Shown here: positions 10,214-20,016 of the stretch, piece after piece | How the letters are laid out: each line of letters opens with the position of its first letter | How positions within the stretch are numbered: position 1 is the first letter of the stretch | DNA from: DATBGZ01 sp963803115 | GTDB lineage: Bacteria > Actinomycetota > Actinomycetes > Mycobacteriales > Micromonosporaceae | DNA: 64,000 nucleotides | Reading direction: 5' to 3' | Assembly: GCA_963803115.1 (NCBI GenBank) | Contig: CAWDLN010000008.1 | Coordinates: 744,001-808,000, forward strand | Made by a program: the position numbers and the translations under genes | The notes under the pieces: generated by a model | What the model was told of the DNA's origin: nothing | The model's database searches: none | What the model saw: the letters and a program-made list of their open reading frames with translations, nothing else

Positions 10214-10924
10214 CTACGGAGTCGTCTCCTTGACGGTCGGCCCCATGAGGTTGCGACGGTTGAGGTCGGCCGTGTCGTCGTATTCGTATCCGAGCTGGTC
10301 CACGACGTCGACCACGCCGTCGACCCCCTCGCAGAGTCGAATCGTGATCTGAGCTGTGCTTCGCCGATCCGCAGTTCCCGCCAACGTAACCACGCCGCGG
10401 TCGACGGTGACCGTGACCATGTCGGGATCCATCCACAGCGTTCGGCGGAGCACCTGCTCCCGGATGTCGTCGCGAATCGCCGCGTCGTCGCGGAGGTACA
10501 CACGTAGCAGGTCACGACGGGAGACGATGCCGACGAGGCGACCCTGCTCGTCCACCACGGGCAGTCGCTTGACTCGTTCCTCATCCATCATTTTGGCGAC
10601 GGCCGGAAGCGGCGTGTCGGAATCCACGGTAAGGGCCGGGCTCGTCATCAAGTCACGGGCCTCATCACTGTCCGCCTTGGCCCGTGCCACCCGACGCTGC
10701 TTTCGCTCAAGCAGGTGTACATGCGGCTCCAGTCCGCTGTACTGCATCTTGTGCAGCAGGTCGGCCTCGGACACGATACCGATGACCTTTCCGGAATCGT
10801 CGACGACGGGTACCGCGCTCACCGTGCGCTCGGCAAGTATCTGAACAATGTCCTTGTACTGCGTCGTTTCGGCGACCGAGACGACATCGCGCGTCATTAC
10901 ATCCTTGACCGTCTGCCGCCGCAT
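10214..10924 (-). CDS. CBS-pair and BON domain protein (Hrp1-like)
   Basis: A 236-residue soluble protein. Two CBS motifs lie at ~1-60 (VKDVMTRDVVSVAETTQYKD, VSAVPVVDDSGKVIGIVSEADLL) and ~90-145 (DLMTSPALTVDSDTPL, KRLPVVDEQGRLVGIVSRRDLL). A BON domain follows at ~155-220 (VTVTVDRGVVTLAGTADRRS). CBS pairs usually sense adenosyl ligands. The M. tuberculosis DosR-regulon protein Hrp1 (Rv2626c) is a CBS-pair protein without BON. It is transcribed leftwards towards the terminator at 10166. Two DosR-like sites lie in its 147-bp upstream gap. Confidence 0.88.
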   Translation of the reverse strand: MRRQTVKDVMTRDVVSVAETTQYKDIVQILAERTVSAVPVVDDSGKVIGIVSEADLLHKMQYSGLEPHVHLLERKQRRVARAKADSDEARDLMTSPALTVDSDTPLPAVAKMMDEERVKRLPVVDEQGRLVGIVSRRDLLRVYLRDDAAIRDDIREQVLRRTLWMDPDMVTVTVDRGVVTLAGTADRRSTAQITIRLCEGVDGVVDVVDQLGYEYDDTADLNRRNLMGPTVKETTP

Positions 10925-10990
10925 CGCGGCACCTCCTTCGTCGACCGACGGCCGGAACGCCCGACCGCGTCTTCACAATGCTCCTCGGTC

Positions 10991-11051
10991 GGGACGCTCG
11001 GCAAGGCCGAAGGTCACCACCGCGCGTTCTAAGGTGAGGGACTTACGGCTG
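10991..11051. promoter_or_regulatory. Two DosR-like sites upstream of CBS-BON gene
   Basis: GGGACGCTCGGCAA (10991-11004) and GGGACTTACGGCTG (11038-11051) lie 67-127 bp upstream of the CBS-BON start. Both keep GGGAC and CGGC but degenerate at the 3' end of the core, so either may be weak. Confidence 0.35.
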
Positions 11052-11071
11052 CCGATCTCGGCAGGTCGTAA

Positions 11072-11638
11072 TCAGGTCGGAGTGATCGCCAGGGTCACGC
11101 TGTTCGCCCGACGCTCGCCGCGGTGGAGCATCGCCTGCAGAGCACGGATCGGCCGGATGACGACCAGGTCGAGCCGATACTTGCGTGCGAACAACCGCTC
11201 CACGCGACCGGTGTCAGCATCAGGAAGCAGTTCCGCGCGAGCGTCCATGGGCACGCCCCGCAGCCGCCCCGTCGCGGTGCAGACCGCGATCTTCACATTC
11301 GCGTTGCCGCGGATGCGGCGAATCTTGTACGAATTGCGGTCAGTCTGCACCAGCAGCCGTTCGCCTTCCTGGACGAACCAGACCGGCGTCGCGACGCCAG
11401 TCCCATCGCGCCGGAAGGTGGTGAGGCTCAGGTACTTTCCCTTGAGCGGGGCAACAGCTTGGGGTTTCTCAACCGGAGTAAGCGTGCGCGACGCGGCCTC
11501 GTGTGGATGCGAGTCCTCGTACGCGAATCCGGCGATCAGCTTGTCGACGGCATCGGCATGCACCCAAGATCGCTCCGGGTGTGCCGACAAGTCCCGCTGT
11601 GCGTCTCTACGTACAGCACTCGAAGATACGTCGTTCAT
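11072..11638 (-). CDS. PPOX-class F420/flavin-dependent oxidoreductase family protein
   Basis: A 188-residue protein whose last ~120 residues form a pyridoxamine-phosphate-oxidase-like split barrel. It starts LKGKYLSLTTFRRDGTGVATPVWFVQEGERLLVQTDRNSYKIRRIRGN, the pattern of the actinobacterial F420-dependent PPOX group. About 65 extra residues precede the barrel and have no recognisable domain. The substrate is unknown; relatives reduce enones or bind F420. DosR regulons include flavin/F420 split-barrel proteins, which fits the neighbourhood. A pair of DosR-like sites 21 bp apart lies 55-90 bp upstream. Confidence 0.85.
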   Translation of the reverse strand: MNDVSSSAVRRDAQRDLSAHPERSWVHADAVDKLIAGFAYEDSHPHEAASRTLTPVEKPQAVAPLKGKYLSLTTFRRDGTGVATPVWFVQEGERLLVQTDRNSYKIRRIRGNANVKIAVCTATGRLRGVPMDARAELLPDADTGRVERLFARKYRLDLVVIRPIRALQAMLHRGERRANSVTLAITPT

Positions 11639-11691
11639 TAGTCGGCCCCCCTTCTCACTTCCATCGTCATCCGTCAGACGCCGCCGAGGCG

Positions 11692-11726
11692 CCGTCGTTG
11701 GTCCCGACGTGAGGGGCCTATGGTCA
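11692..11726. promoter_or_regulatory. Paired DosR-like sites upstream of PPOX gene
   Basis: The reverse-strand site GGGACCAACGACGG (11692-11705) and the forward site GGGGCCTATGGTCA (11713-11726) start exactly 21 bp apart, two helical turns. This is the spacing of the other pairs at 41718/41739 and 50713/50734. They overlap the 3' end of the upstream hydrolase gene. Confidence 0.4.
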
Positions 11727-12605
11727 CTGAGCGACGAGGCTGCCTGTGGCGACGAAGTCTCGGACGGCCGCCATCACTTCGGCGGGGCGCTCCTCGTGCG
11801 CATTGTGTCCGGCTCGCTCGATGATCCGCAGCCGCGCATTGGCTATCCCCGCCGCGAGTGCAACCTGATGCTCAGGAGGAAACAGGAAGTCGTCCCGTCC
11901 CGCCATCACGAGCGTCGGCACCGTGATGTCACCGAGGCGATCCATGACCGTCCAATCCTTCAACAGATGGCGGCCGGCGAAGATGAGCGCCTCGGGCCGC
12001 ATCTTCGTGTGCCACTGGCCCCGGATCAGTTCATGCGCCAAGAGCCTGATGCTGGCATGGTGGTAGTACGCGCCACCAAACCTCATCAGGGCCGGAAGCA
12101 TCTCACTTGGCTTGATCTGCCCATCGAAGAACCGCCGGACCAGGTTGACCGTGCGCGGGCCGTATCCGCGCTTGGCAAGGATCTCTGGCGCATTCTCGCG
12201 CGACCATCGACTGTCGCCGCCGGTGTCGAGCAGCACGAGATGCGACAGACTGTCGGGGTACCGCAGTGCGTACTCAAGGGCGACATGACCGCCGAACGAG
12301 TGGCCGAGCACGGCCCACCGGTCGAAGCCCAGCCTCTGGCGTAGCGCATCGGCATCGGCGGTCAGGTTCTCAAACGTCATTGACGAAACCGGTGCACCCG
12401 ACCGTCCGTTGCAGCGATGGTCGTAGAAGACGAGGGTGAACTGGTCCGCGCAGCTACGGAAAGGCCGAAGCGACCAATGATCTGCCCCCGGTCCGCCGTG
12501 CATGAGCAGCAACGGGTATCCATGTCCGATGACTTCGACGTACAGAGGCACATCCCGGATGAGCATCTGCCGCCCCGTGTGATCGTCACTCGCGAGAGTC
12601 AGCAT
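11724..12605 (-). CDS. Alpha/beta hydrolase (proline iminopeptidase-like)
   Basis: A 293-residue hydrolase with the oxyanion motif MHGGPGADHWS, the nucleophile elbow GHSFGGH, a late acid in MAGRDDFLFPPEH and the catalytic His in ERAGHNAHEE. HGGPG is typical of the proline iminopeptidase branch, but ester or amide substrates are equally possible. GGAGGAC precedes ATG 12605. The start is 13 bp downstream of the amidase stop, so the two genes probably share a transcript. Confidence 0.88.
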   Translation of the reverse strand: MLTLASDDHTGRQMLIRDVPLYVEVIGHGYPLLLMHGGPGADHWSLRPFRSCADQFTLVFYDHRCNGRSGAPVSSMTFENLTADADALRQRLGFDRWAVLGHSFGGHVALEYALRYPDSLSHLVLLDTGGDSRWSRENAPEILAKRGYGPRTVNLVRRFFDGQIKPSEMLPALMRFGGAYYHHASIRLLAHELIRGQWHTKMRPEALIFAGRHLLKDWTVMDRLGDITVPTLVMAGRDDFLFPPEHQVALAAGIANARLRIIERAGHNAHEERPAEVMAAVRDFVATGSLVAQ

Positions 12606-12618
12606 GACCGTCCTCCAC

Positions 12619-14038
12619 TTACCTGGGATCGATTGGCGTAATTATTCCGAGTCTGTCCTCAATGGCCAATGCGGCATCCAGACACAGGTCCTCGCGGTAA
12701 CGGGGGGCGATCACCTGCACCGACTGAGGTAAGCCGTCCTCGATACCTACCGGAAGGGCCACGGCGGGCAGCCCAAGTGCGTTGACCGCCATGGCCATGC
12801 GCATACCGCGGATGGTCTCAGCCACACGACCATTGGCCAGGTCCGTGCCGACCTGGAACGGAACATCCGTGTAGATCGGGGCGACAATCAGCGGGTAACT
12901 CTCCTGGAACTCTCCCCAGGCGCGCAGTAGCGCGTGCCGGACCGCGAAGCTCTCGACGGTCGCCACGGGGTCTGGATCCCCGGCCGCGGCGAAGAACTCC
13001 GACATGAACCGTTGCGTATCCGCCGGCATCAACGGCGACATCCGCTGCCATCCAGCCCGTACCTCCGGAGTACTCAGCATGTCCAGCAGTGTTCTCGCCG
13101 CCACGTCGATCGAGGGCGGCTCCAACTCCTGGACCGCGTATCCCGCGTCCTGCAGCGCCGTGGCCGCCGTTCGAACGGCGTGCTGAACCTGTGCTGCTGT
13201 GCCTTGGCCGGCCGGGTCGACCACGACCGCGACCCGGGTGCGACGGGTGGCGGCCGGGCCGCGCAGTGGCGCCGGTACCGACCACGGATCGCGCCATGTC
13301 GGTCCGGCCAGCAGGTCGAAGGCGGCTTGAAGGTCGGCGACTCGGCGCGCGATCGGGCCTTCGACCGCTCGTCAGTTGTACGCCGATCGGCGCATCCGTA
13401 GGTTCGATGGTGGTCGCATGCGGAATGCGCCCGAGGCTGGGCTTCAGCGCGGTGACACCGCAGCATTGGGCCGGCCAGCGCAGCGATCCCAGGCCGTCGT
13501 TGCCGAGTCCCAACGGGCTCATGCCCGTCGCGAGCGCCACCGCCTCACCACCGCTGGACGCACCGGGGGTTCGCGAGCGATCCCAGGGGTTGACGGTCGC
13601 GCCCCACAATTCGCTCTCCGTGTGCCAGCGAAGCGCGAAGTTGGGGCAGTTGGTCCTGCCGATCGGGATGGCCCCGGCAGCGCGCATACGCTCGACAACG
13701 GGCGCGTCCAGACGTGGATAGGCTTCCGCGAAGGCCTTCAACCCGTGGGTGGTCGGCGTACCGACGAGGTCGATGTTCTCCTTGATGGTGAATGGGACGC
13801 CGTGCAACGGCGTGATGGACTGCCCGCGGGCGAGCCTGCGGTCGGCAGCCTTCGCGGCTTCGACGGCCTGTTCGGCGAGCACGACCGTGACGGCGTTGAT
13901 GGCGGGGTTGACGGCCTCGATCCTTCGCAGGTGCGCCTCAATGACTTCTTTACTGGACACCCGCTTGGATCGGATGGCGTCCGCCAGTTCCGTCGCGCCC
14001 ATTCGCCACAGGTCGGTGGCCGTGGTGGTCCCGCTCAT
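12619..14038 (-). CDS. Amidase signature family enzyme (frameshifted near 13365)
   Basis: An amidase signature hydrolase of about 470 residues. The Ser-cisSer-Lys triad is visible: Lys in PFTIKENIDLVGT, cis-Ser in TPGASSGGEA, and the nucleophile Ser in GNDGLGSLRWPA. Similarity runs from 14038 to about 13370, then continues in a second frame from VEGPIARRVADLQAAF to the stop at 12619. Dropping one G of the GG at about 13364 restores a single frame. The first frame alone would give a 406-residue chimera ending at 12818. Family members hydrolyse amides such as indoleacetamide or aryl amides; the substrate here is unknown. Confidence 0.82.
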
Positions 14039-15575
14039 CCCTGCGTCTCCTGGCGTTGCCGGCGACGCCGACGCCGGACGGCCATCGCCCCGGCACCCGC
14101 GGCGATTGCCGCGAGCGCCCCGGTGACCCAGGGGCGGGGATTAGTCATGGCCGGTTGCTTCTGGAACGACAGCGGGGCGAAGTCGAAGTGGACCGCGGTC
14201 GTGCCCCGCCCGGGCTCCTGGCTGAAGACCACGCGGCTAGAGCCGGTGCCGAACAACGGCAGTTCGCCGCGGAAGGCATATGGGTCCAGGTCGTCGTCGG
14301 GGTGGAGCGACAAAGCCCCGGTACATCGACCGTAGCGGGCTCAGGAAACGCAGCATGAGTTGTCCGTGCCGGACAAAGACCTCGGCCCCGGCACCGATCG
14401 CGAAGCGTGCCGGATCGGTCGGGACCGCCGAGAACCGGTACCAGCCGCACAAGTCGGCCCAGATCTCCGGGTGGTGCGCTACGTCGGTGCGGATCACCAC
14501 GTCGGGGACGCCGAGCAGCAGCCTCATGAGGCTCTCGGCCACGGGCGTTAGCCAGAGCATGCCACGCTTGGCTCCATTGGCGAACGCCATCACCGCAACT
14601 CCGTCCTCGGGTGCGAGGAAGATCTGTGCGTCGAAACCGGGGAGAAGCCCGCTGTGCTCGACCGCGTGGTGTCCACCGAGGACGGTTCGGAAGAATGCCA
14701 GGCCGATGCCCGGTAGCCGGGGATCGGGCTGATAGTGCGGCTCGAAGATGATCGCCATCGTCTTCGGCTTGAGCACCGAGCCGAGCTGGTTGGCGCCGCC
14801 ACCGAGCAGGGCCGCAAGGTAGCGGGCCATATCTGTCGGGGTGGAGTAGGCGGAGCCGGCACCCACCGGCACTACCTGATAATCGCTCACCGCTTCGGCG
14901 CCGCGGTCGCGCAGTTCGTATCCGGTGGCCAGGTTTGACCTCACCCGTTCGGATCTGACGACGTCGGTGCTTGTCATCCCGAGCGGGTCGAAGATGTGCT
15001 CGCGGAAGTAAACGTCCAACGGATCGCCGCTGACGTCCTCGACAATCTGGCCGAGTGTCGCGAACCCGTGATTGGTGTACATGAACCTGGTGCCCGGCTC
15101 GGCGTCTATGCGCAACGCGCCCCGGTAGTACTCGGCCAGCGACGGTACCGGTCGGCCGAGCTTCACCGTCTCGCCCAGGTCCCGCATCCGAAGCAGCCCC
15201 GACGGATGCAGCACCTCACGAATGCCTGCGGTGTGCGTCAGCAGATGGCGCACGGTCGCGGGACGGAAGTTCTTCTTGACTGGGATCAGTTGGTACGAAG
15301 TGAGGTAGTCGACGGCGGGTGCGTCGAGGTCGACCAACCCCTGCTCCCACAACTGCATGATGGCGATCGCGGTGAACGTCTTGGTGACGGACGCGATTCG
15401 ATACACCGTGTCCTCAGTGACTGGTCTCTCTCGACGCGATGTTTGCCAGACCGTGCCCATAGAAGAATTCCAAGGACCCTTTGCGAACCACGCCCACCGC
15501 TAGACCGACCGTGGGCCACCGATTGGCGATCTCAACGATCCTGGCTTTGATTTCCGCGTTCGCGACATCGGGCAC
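14035..15575 (-). CDS. Serine hydrolase of the beta-lactamase/penicillin-binding family (two frameshifts)
   Basis: A class C beta-lactamase-like serine hydrolase of about 510 residues. The active-site SxxK is in RIASVTKTFTAI. The N-terminus (ANRWPTVGLAVGVVRKG) lies in another frame upstream, joined near 15435, with GTG 15575 as the likely start. The C-terminus is also in another frame, joined near 14315, where one extra G separates MYRGF from SLHPDDDLDPYAFRGELP. It ends with a hydrophobic segment (WVTGALAAIAAGAGAMAV) and an Arg-rich tail, so it may be membrane anchored. The stop overlaps the amidase start region by 4 bp. Such proteins act on esters or D-amino-acid peptides; the role here is unknown. 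Confidence 0.8.
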
Positions 15576-15691
15576 CAGATCCCCCAAACCTCGAATTCTC
15601 CGGGCCCACGCGACAGTGATGCGTCGTCGGCTCCTCTATCGATGCTTCCCCTCTCACGGCCCGGGGAAAGGGGCGGTTGGCCTGGCGTCGG

Positions 15692-15705
15692 GGGTCGGAG
15701 GTCCC
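15692..15705. promoter_or_regulatory. DosR-like site upstream of WS/DGAT gene
   Basis: GGGTCGGAGGTCCC, read on the reverse strand GGGACCTCCGACCC, matches the core GGGAC-n-T-n2-G-n-CCC at every fixed position. It lies 55 bp upstream of ATG 15760, in the divergent gap before the serine hydrolase. Confidence 0.55.
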
Positions 15706-15759
15706 TGGCCGAAGGCCAGAAGTGGGCCGACGCTTGCAGATGAGCCGGGGGTGATCCTG

Positions 15760-17132
15760 ATGGAACGGCTGAGCGCAGAAGACGCAATCATGTTGTGGCC
15801 GGACGCCATCTGGCCGCAGGAGATTGGTGCGCTGGCCGTCCTGGAGGGCGGCCCGCTGCTCGACTCGACGGGTCGGGTCCGCATCGACGTCGTCCGCCGA
15901 GCAGTAGCGGGGCGGCTACCATTGGTGCCCCGGTTCCGCCAACTGCTCCACGAGCCGCGGCGCGGCTTGGGCGGGCCGCTGTGGGTGGATGCTCCCGCGT
16001 TCGACGTGGCCCACCACGTACGGGTTGCGCCGCTTCGCGAGCCTGGTGACGAAGCGACACTTCTGCGGGCCGTCGAGCGCCTGCGACGAGAGCGCCTGGA
16101 TCGGTCCCGGCCACTCTGGGAGATGTGGTTGCTCCCGGGGCTCCCAGGCAGGCGGGTGGGTCTGTTCGTCAAGATGCACCACGCCATCGCGGACGGAATC
16201 GCTGGTGTGGCCACGGTTGGTGCGTTCCTGGATTCCGAACCGGACGCGGCCCCCTCGGCCATGCAACCATGGTTCCCGGCGGCGTTGCCCACGACGCGGG
16301 AACTCTTGGTCGACAACATCAAGCGGCACATCAAGCGGCTGGGCCACGCCGTCGCGAGGCTTGCTCATCCGCTAACCATGGTGCGGGGCGTGAGGGCTGC
16401 TTGGCCGGGGATGCGCGAACTGTTCTCCGCGGCGCCAGCGCCCGCAACGAGCTTGAACCGCGTCGTCGGCCCCGACCGCGGTCTCGCTGTTGTGCGCACC
16501 GAACTCGACGTCGTCAAACGAATCGCGCACGCACACGGCGCGACGGTCAATGATGTCCTCCTGACGGTCATCGCCGGCGGACTGCGTGGACTCCTGCGTG
16601 GTCGAGGCGAACCCATCGACGACCGCAGCGTGCGAATCGACGTACCGGTCACGTTGCGACCGGAGCAGGACGTGCTCAGGCGCGGGGAAATCAGATCGGG
16701 CAGATGCTCGTCTCACTACCGGTTGGCGTGTCCGATCCCGGGCAACGGCTTTCGCAGATCGCCGCGGAGACCGCCACAGGCAAGGCGCAGAGTCATCCGT
16801 CGGTGGGCGTCGTGTTGCACAGCCGTATCGTCCGCCGCTTCGTGGTCAAGCTTCTCGACCGCCAACCGGTCAACGTGACGAGCGCGAACGTGCCGGGACC
16901 GGCGAACCCGGTCTATCTCGCTGGGGCGCGCCTGCTCGAGGTGTTTCCGGTGTTGCCACTGATGGCAAACGTGACCCTTGGCGTGGGTGCTGTCTCCTAC
17001 TCCGGGCAGTTCAACATCACCGCCATCGCTGACATGGACGCCTATCCCGATCTGGACGCCTTCACGTCCAGCCTCGAGGACGAGTTGGCAAGTCTTTCGG
17101 CGGCCGTATCGGTCAGCCCACTCGCGTCATGA
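15760..17132 (+). CDS. Wax ester synthase/diacylglycerol acyltransferase (WS/DGAT; frameshifted near 16680)
   Basis: About 457 residues of the WS/DGAT family, which esterify acyl-CoA to diacylglycerol or long-chain alcohols. It starts MERLSAEDAIMLWPD and has the catalytic HHxxxDG as MHHAIADG. The conserved segment GATVNDVLLTVIAGGLR is followed by a frame change between 16675 and 16690. Similarity then resumes as NQIGQMLVSLPVG and NVTSANVPGPANPVYLAGARLLEVFPVLP. M. tuberculosis Tgs1, a DosR-regulon member, makes storage triacylglycerol in hypoxia. The DosR-like site at 15692 fits such a role. A second, intact homologue is at 26812. Confidence 0.85.
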
Positions 17133-17163
17133 ACGTCGGATGAAAGTCTAAAGTGGAGTGCTT

Positions 17164-17177
17164 GTGCCAAAGGTCCC
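17164..17177. promoter_or_regulatory. DosR-like box upstream of first Acg gene
   Basis: GTGCCAAAGGTCCC, reverse strand GGGACCTTTGGCAC, differs from the core at one position. It lies 88 bp upstream of ATG 17266. Confidence 0.6.
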
Positions 17178-17265
17178 CCCGTGAGGCGGCACACGACCCT
17201 GTTGCCGGGATCGCACGGGTGCGGGAATCGCAGTAACAAGGCATCCCAGGGAGAGGCAAGAGATC

Positions 17266-18306
17266 ATGAGTAGCTTCTCTGATTGGCGGTTAGCGGATGA
17301 CGGCCACCTCGGCCCGATCCTGCGGGACTGTCTCCGCGCGGCCATCGCCGCACCGTCGATTCACAACGCACAGCCGTGGCGGTTCCGGCCGCGCGAGAAC
17401 GGGATCGACGTCTTCGTCGATCGGACCCGCCGGCTCGGCGTCATCGACCCGAGCGGTCGCGAGGTCCTCATCAGCGTGGGGGCTGCGCTGTTCAACCTGC
17501 GGGTGGCCATCCTCGCCCATGGCCGGGCGCCCCTCACCAGGCTGCTGCCCGACAGCCACGAGCCACACCGCGTCGCCAGCATCTCGTTTGGACCACCGAT
17601 CCCGGTGTCAGACACCGTACGCCTGCTCGCTCAGGCTATTCCGCGCCGCCATACGAATCGCCGGCCCTTTCTGGAGGTCGCTATTCCGCCCGAGGTACTC
17701 CATGAACTCGTGGAAGCCGCCGCCGTCGAGGGCGGTCGCCTTGCCGTCGCCGACCCGGGAGCGAGGGACGCGGTGTTGAACCTTGTACGCCTCGCCGAGT
17801 CACTGGAGCGCGGCGATCCCGACTATTGGCGGGAGCTGCGGGCGTGGACCGAGCAAATGCCGAACCGTCGGGACGGCGTGCCGCCGGAGGCATACGGGCC
17901 ATGGAGCGCGATGGAGTCCGTACCCATCCGCGACTTCGGGCTGATCGAGCCATCCCGCCGGCGAGCGGTGAAGGTGTTTGAGAAGGAACCCACCATCGGC
18001 GTGCTCTACTCGACATCCGACTCCCCGCGTCAGTGGATCATCGCGGGCCAAGCGCTCGAGCGTACGCTGCTCACGGCTACGGTTCGCGGCGTCGCGACGA
18101 CCCTGATGACACAACCGCTGGAGGTCCCTCGCCTACGCGAGCTCCTGACCGAGCCTGCGACCGCGCTCACGCCCCAAGCCATCGTGCGCTTCGGGTACGG
18201 CCCCGTCAGCCCGCCCACGCCGCGACGCCCACTCGAAGAGGTCGTCGACGGTCTGTTACCGAGGGTCGTCGTCCACCGCGGTAGCGCTCGACCCACGTCC
18301 GCATAG
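17266..18306 (+). CDS. Acg family FMN-binding nitroreductase-like protein (first copy)
   Basis: A 346-residue member of the Acg group (M. tuberculosis Rv2032, Rv3127, Rv3131), a fused nitroreductase fold thought to bind FMN but lacking clear reductase activity. Diagnostic stretches are CLRAAIAAPSIHNAQPWRF, VGAALFNLRVAILAHGR, IPRRHTNRRPF and LTATVRGVATTLMTQPLEVPRLRELL. Acg proteins are DosR-induced in mycobacteria and have been proposed to sequester flavin. GGGAGAGG-like sequence precedes the ATG. A second copy follows directly, so the pair arose by tandem duplication. Confidence 0.9.
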   Translation: MSSFSDWRLADDGHLGPILRDCLRAAIAAPSIHNAQPWRFRPRENGIDVFVDRTRRLGVIDPSGREVLISVGAALFNLRVAILAHGRAPLTRLLPDSHEPHRVASISFGPPIPVSDTVRLLAQAIPRRHTNRRPFLEVAIPPEVLHELVEAAAVEGGRLAVADPGARDAVLNLVRLAESLERGDPDYWRELRAWTEQMPNRRDGVPPEAYGPWSAMESVPIRDFGLIEPSRRRAVKVFEKEPTIGVLYSTSDSPRQWIIAGQALERTLLTATVRGVATTLMTQPLEVPRLRELLTEPATALTPQAIVRFGYGPVSPPTPRRPLEEVVDGLLPRVVVHRGSARPTSA

Positions 18307-18342
18307 TCGATTCGTGCGTCCACTATGGAGTCGCGTCTCAGT

Positions 18343-18356
18343 GGGACTTTCGGCCC
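18343..18356. promoter_or_regulatory. DosR-like box upstream of second Acg gene
   Basis: GGGACTTTCGGCCC matches every fixed position of the core and closely resembles mycobacterial DosR boxes. It lies 61 bp upstream of ATG 18418. Confidence 0.65.
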
Positions 18357-18417
18357 CGGATGCGGGAGCCTAGTGGCACTAACGGCGTGCTGACTCACGA
18401 AGGGAGGCTTGGCGCTA

Positions 18418-19424
18418 TGACCGAGTTTGCCTGGTACGACGGTCCGGATCGTCCCGGCCAGGCGCTGCGGGATTGTCTGGCCGCAGCCGTCGCCGCGCCG
18501 TCGATACACAATACGCAGCCATGGCTGTTCCGTCCGCGGGGTGATGTGATCGACGTACTGGTCGACCGCGGCCGCCAGCTCGCCACCCTCGACTCCGACG
18601 GCCGTGAGATGTTCGTCAGCGTCGGCGCCGCGGTGTTCAACCTGCGGGTGGCCGTGCGCGCACATGGGCGCGAAACCCGAGTCCGGCTGATGCCCGACCC
18701 CGCCGAACCCGATCTGGCCGCGAGCGTGTCGACGGCCAAGGCAGCCACAGCGCCGGCATCGGTGCTCGCGCTCGCCGGTGCGATCCCGCGCCGACACACC
18801 AACCGCCGACCATTCGCAGACAAGCCGGTGCCCTTCGCCGTTATGCAGGAGCTTGTCGGGGCGGCTGCGGCCGAGGAGGTGGACCTGAAGGGCGTCGATT
18901 CGGCGCTGCGCGCGGGCGTTCTCGGCCTTACCCGCACCGCGGAGAACAGGATGCGCACCAATCCCCGGTACCTGGCCGAGCTCGCCAAGTGGACCACGCC
19001 CGGCGGAGTCGGCCGCCGCGACGGGGTACCCCGCGAGGCGTTCGGGCCGCGCGACACCGAACGCGTTCTCCCACTCCGGGACTTTGCCCGAGGCCACGGC
19101 GCGCCGGTCGCGACAGTGGCGTTCGAGCGCGATCCAACCTTGATTCTTCTCTTTACCGACGGCGACACACCGATGGACTGGCTTCGGGCCGGCGCCGCGC
19201 TGCAACGGGTGCTGCTGACCGCTACCGTGCGCGGACTCGCGGCCACACCGTTGAGCCAGCTCCTGGAGGTGCCCAAGCTACGGGAGCTGTTGAAGGACAC
19301 CGTCACCGGGCAGGTCATCCAGACGGTGCTGCGCATCGGCTATCCGACCACCGCCGCACCGCCAACGCCGCGCCGACCCCTTGAGGAGGTCATTGTTGCG
19401 CCGGGCCACACGCGGGCGAGCTGA
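18418..19424 (+). CDS. Acg family FMN-binding nitroreductase-like protein (second copy)
   Basis: A 335-residue paralogue of the preceding gene with the same landmarks: CLAAAVAAPSIHNTQPWLF, VGAAVFNLRVAVRAHGR, IPRRHTNRRPF, LTATVRGLAATPLSQLLEVPKLRELL. ATG 18418 is taken as the start because it aligns with the first copy and follows AGGGAGG; the frame is open further upstream to 18360. It has its own upstream box. Divergence of the C-termini indicates the duplication is not recent. Confidence 0.9.
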
Positions 19425-19491
19425 GCGGCCGTGGGGCATCGGCCACGCGATCGGCGATGCTTCGATTCGTGTGCCCGTTTCCCAGCAGACC

Positions 19492-19505
19492 GGGACTTGT
19501 GGCCC
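19492..19505. promoter_or_regulatory. DosR-like box upstream of OsmC-like gene
   Basis: GGGACTTGTGGCCC matches all fixed positions of the core and lies 112 bp upstream of ATG 19618. Confidence 0.6.
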
Positions 19506-19617
19506 TGCACGGGAGGCTCACCCTTTCGTACGTTTAGGTCGAAGGCGAGCAGGTAGCGCTGCATGGCGCGGGAGTAATCCCGTGTGACCGCGCTGATACA
19601 CCGAGGTGGTGGCTGCC

Positions 19618-20016
19618 ATGACGCAGGCCGTTGATTTGAAGGCGCCCGGGCAAGCCACGTGCGTGCGCTACGACGGTGGCGCGCCGACGGAGGCGTTTGC
19701 GGCGTCATTGGCGGGGTTCGTCGCGTTCCACGCCGGCCGCTTCTTGACTCGCCACGGCCTGTCCCGCGAGGGCCTCACCGTCGCAGTCACCAACCACATG
19801 GCCGCCGATGGTCGGGCCCGGGTGGCCGAGATCCACCTCACCGTCCGTGTGCCCGAGGCAATGCCCGCGTTGCGCCGGCCCGCGTCGCCAACCGTCGTCG
19901 AGTCGTGCACTGTCCACAATAGCCTGACTGCCCACCGTAGGTTCGCGTCGACCAGGCAGGTTAGCGGCAACAGCGGAACGCAGTACTTTCACCGAGGTAG
20001 GCGACCATGCCAGTAA
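19618..20016 (+). CDS. OsmC-like protein lacking the first active-site cysteine
   Basis: A 132-residue protein related to the OsmC/Ohr peroxidase fold. The middle matches the family: FAASLAGFVAFHAGRFLTRHGL, then AEIHLTVRVPEAMPALRR and ESCTVHNSL. In peroxidase-active members SLAGC supplies the first catalytic Cys; here it is Phe, while the second (SCTVHN) remains. The N-terminal strands are short. After CTVHNSL the frame gives an unrelated 30-residue tail, whereas another frame reads VRVDQAG then a stop at 19962, so a frameshift is possible. It overlaps the next gene by 10 bp. Confidence 0.65.
   Translation: MTQAVDLKAPGQATCVRYDGGAPTEAFAASLAGFVAFHAGRFLTRHGLSREGLTVAVTNHMAADGRARVAEIHLTVRVPEAMPALRRPASPTVVESCTVHNSLTAHRRFASTRQVSGNSGTQYFHRGRRPCQ

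Noticed and set aside
10848..12344. A 498-codon plus-strand frame
   Set aside because: It is antisense to the PPOX and hydrolase genes, is Arg/Ser-rich and has no recognisable domain. The opposite-strand genes have clear motifs.
18030..19205. A 391-codon minus-strand frame across the Acg genes
   Set aside because: It is a shadow of the two Acg genes, whose conserved motifs are on the plus strand.
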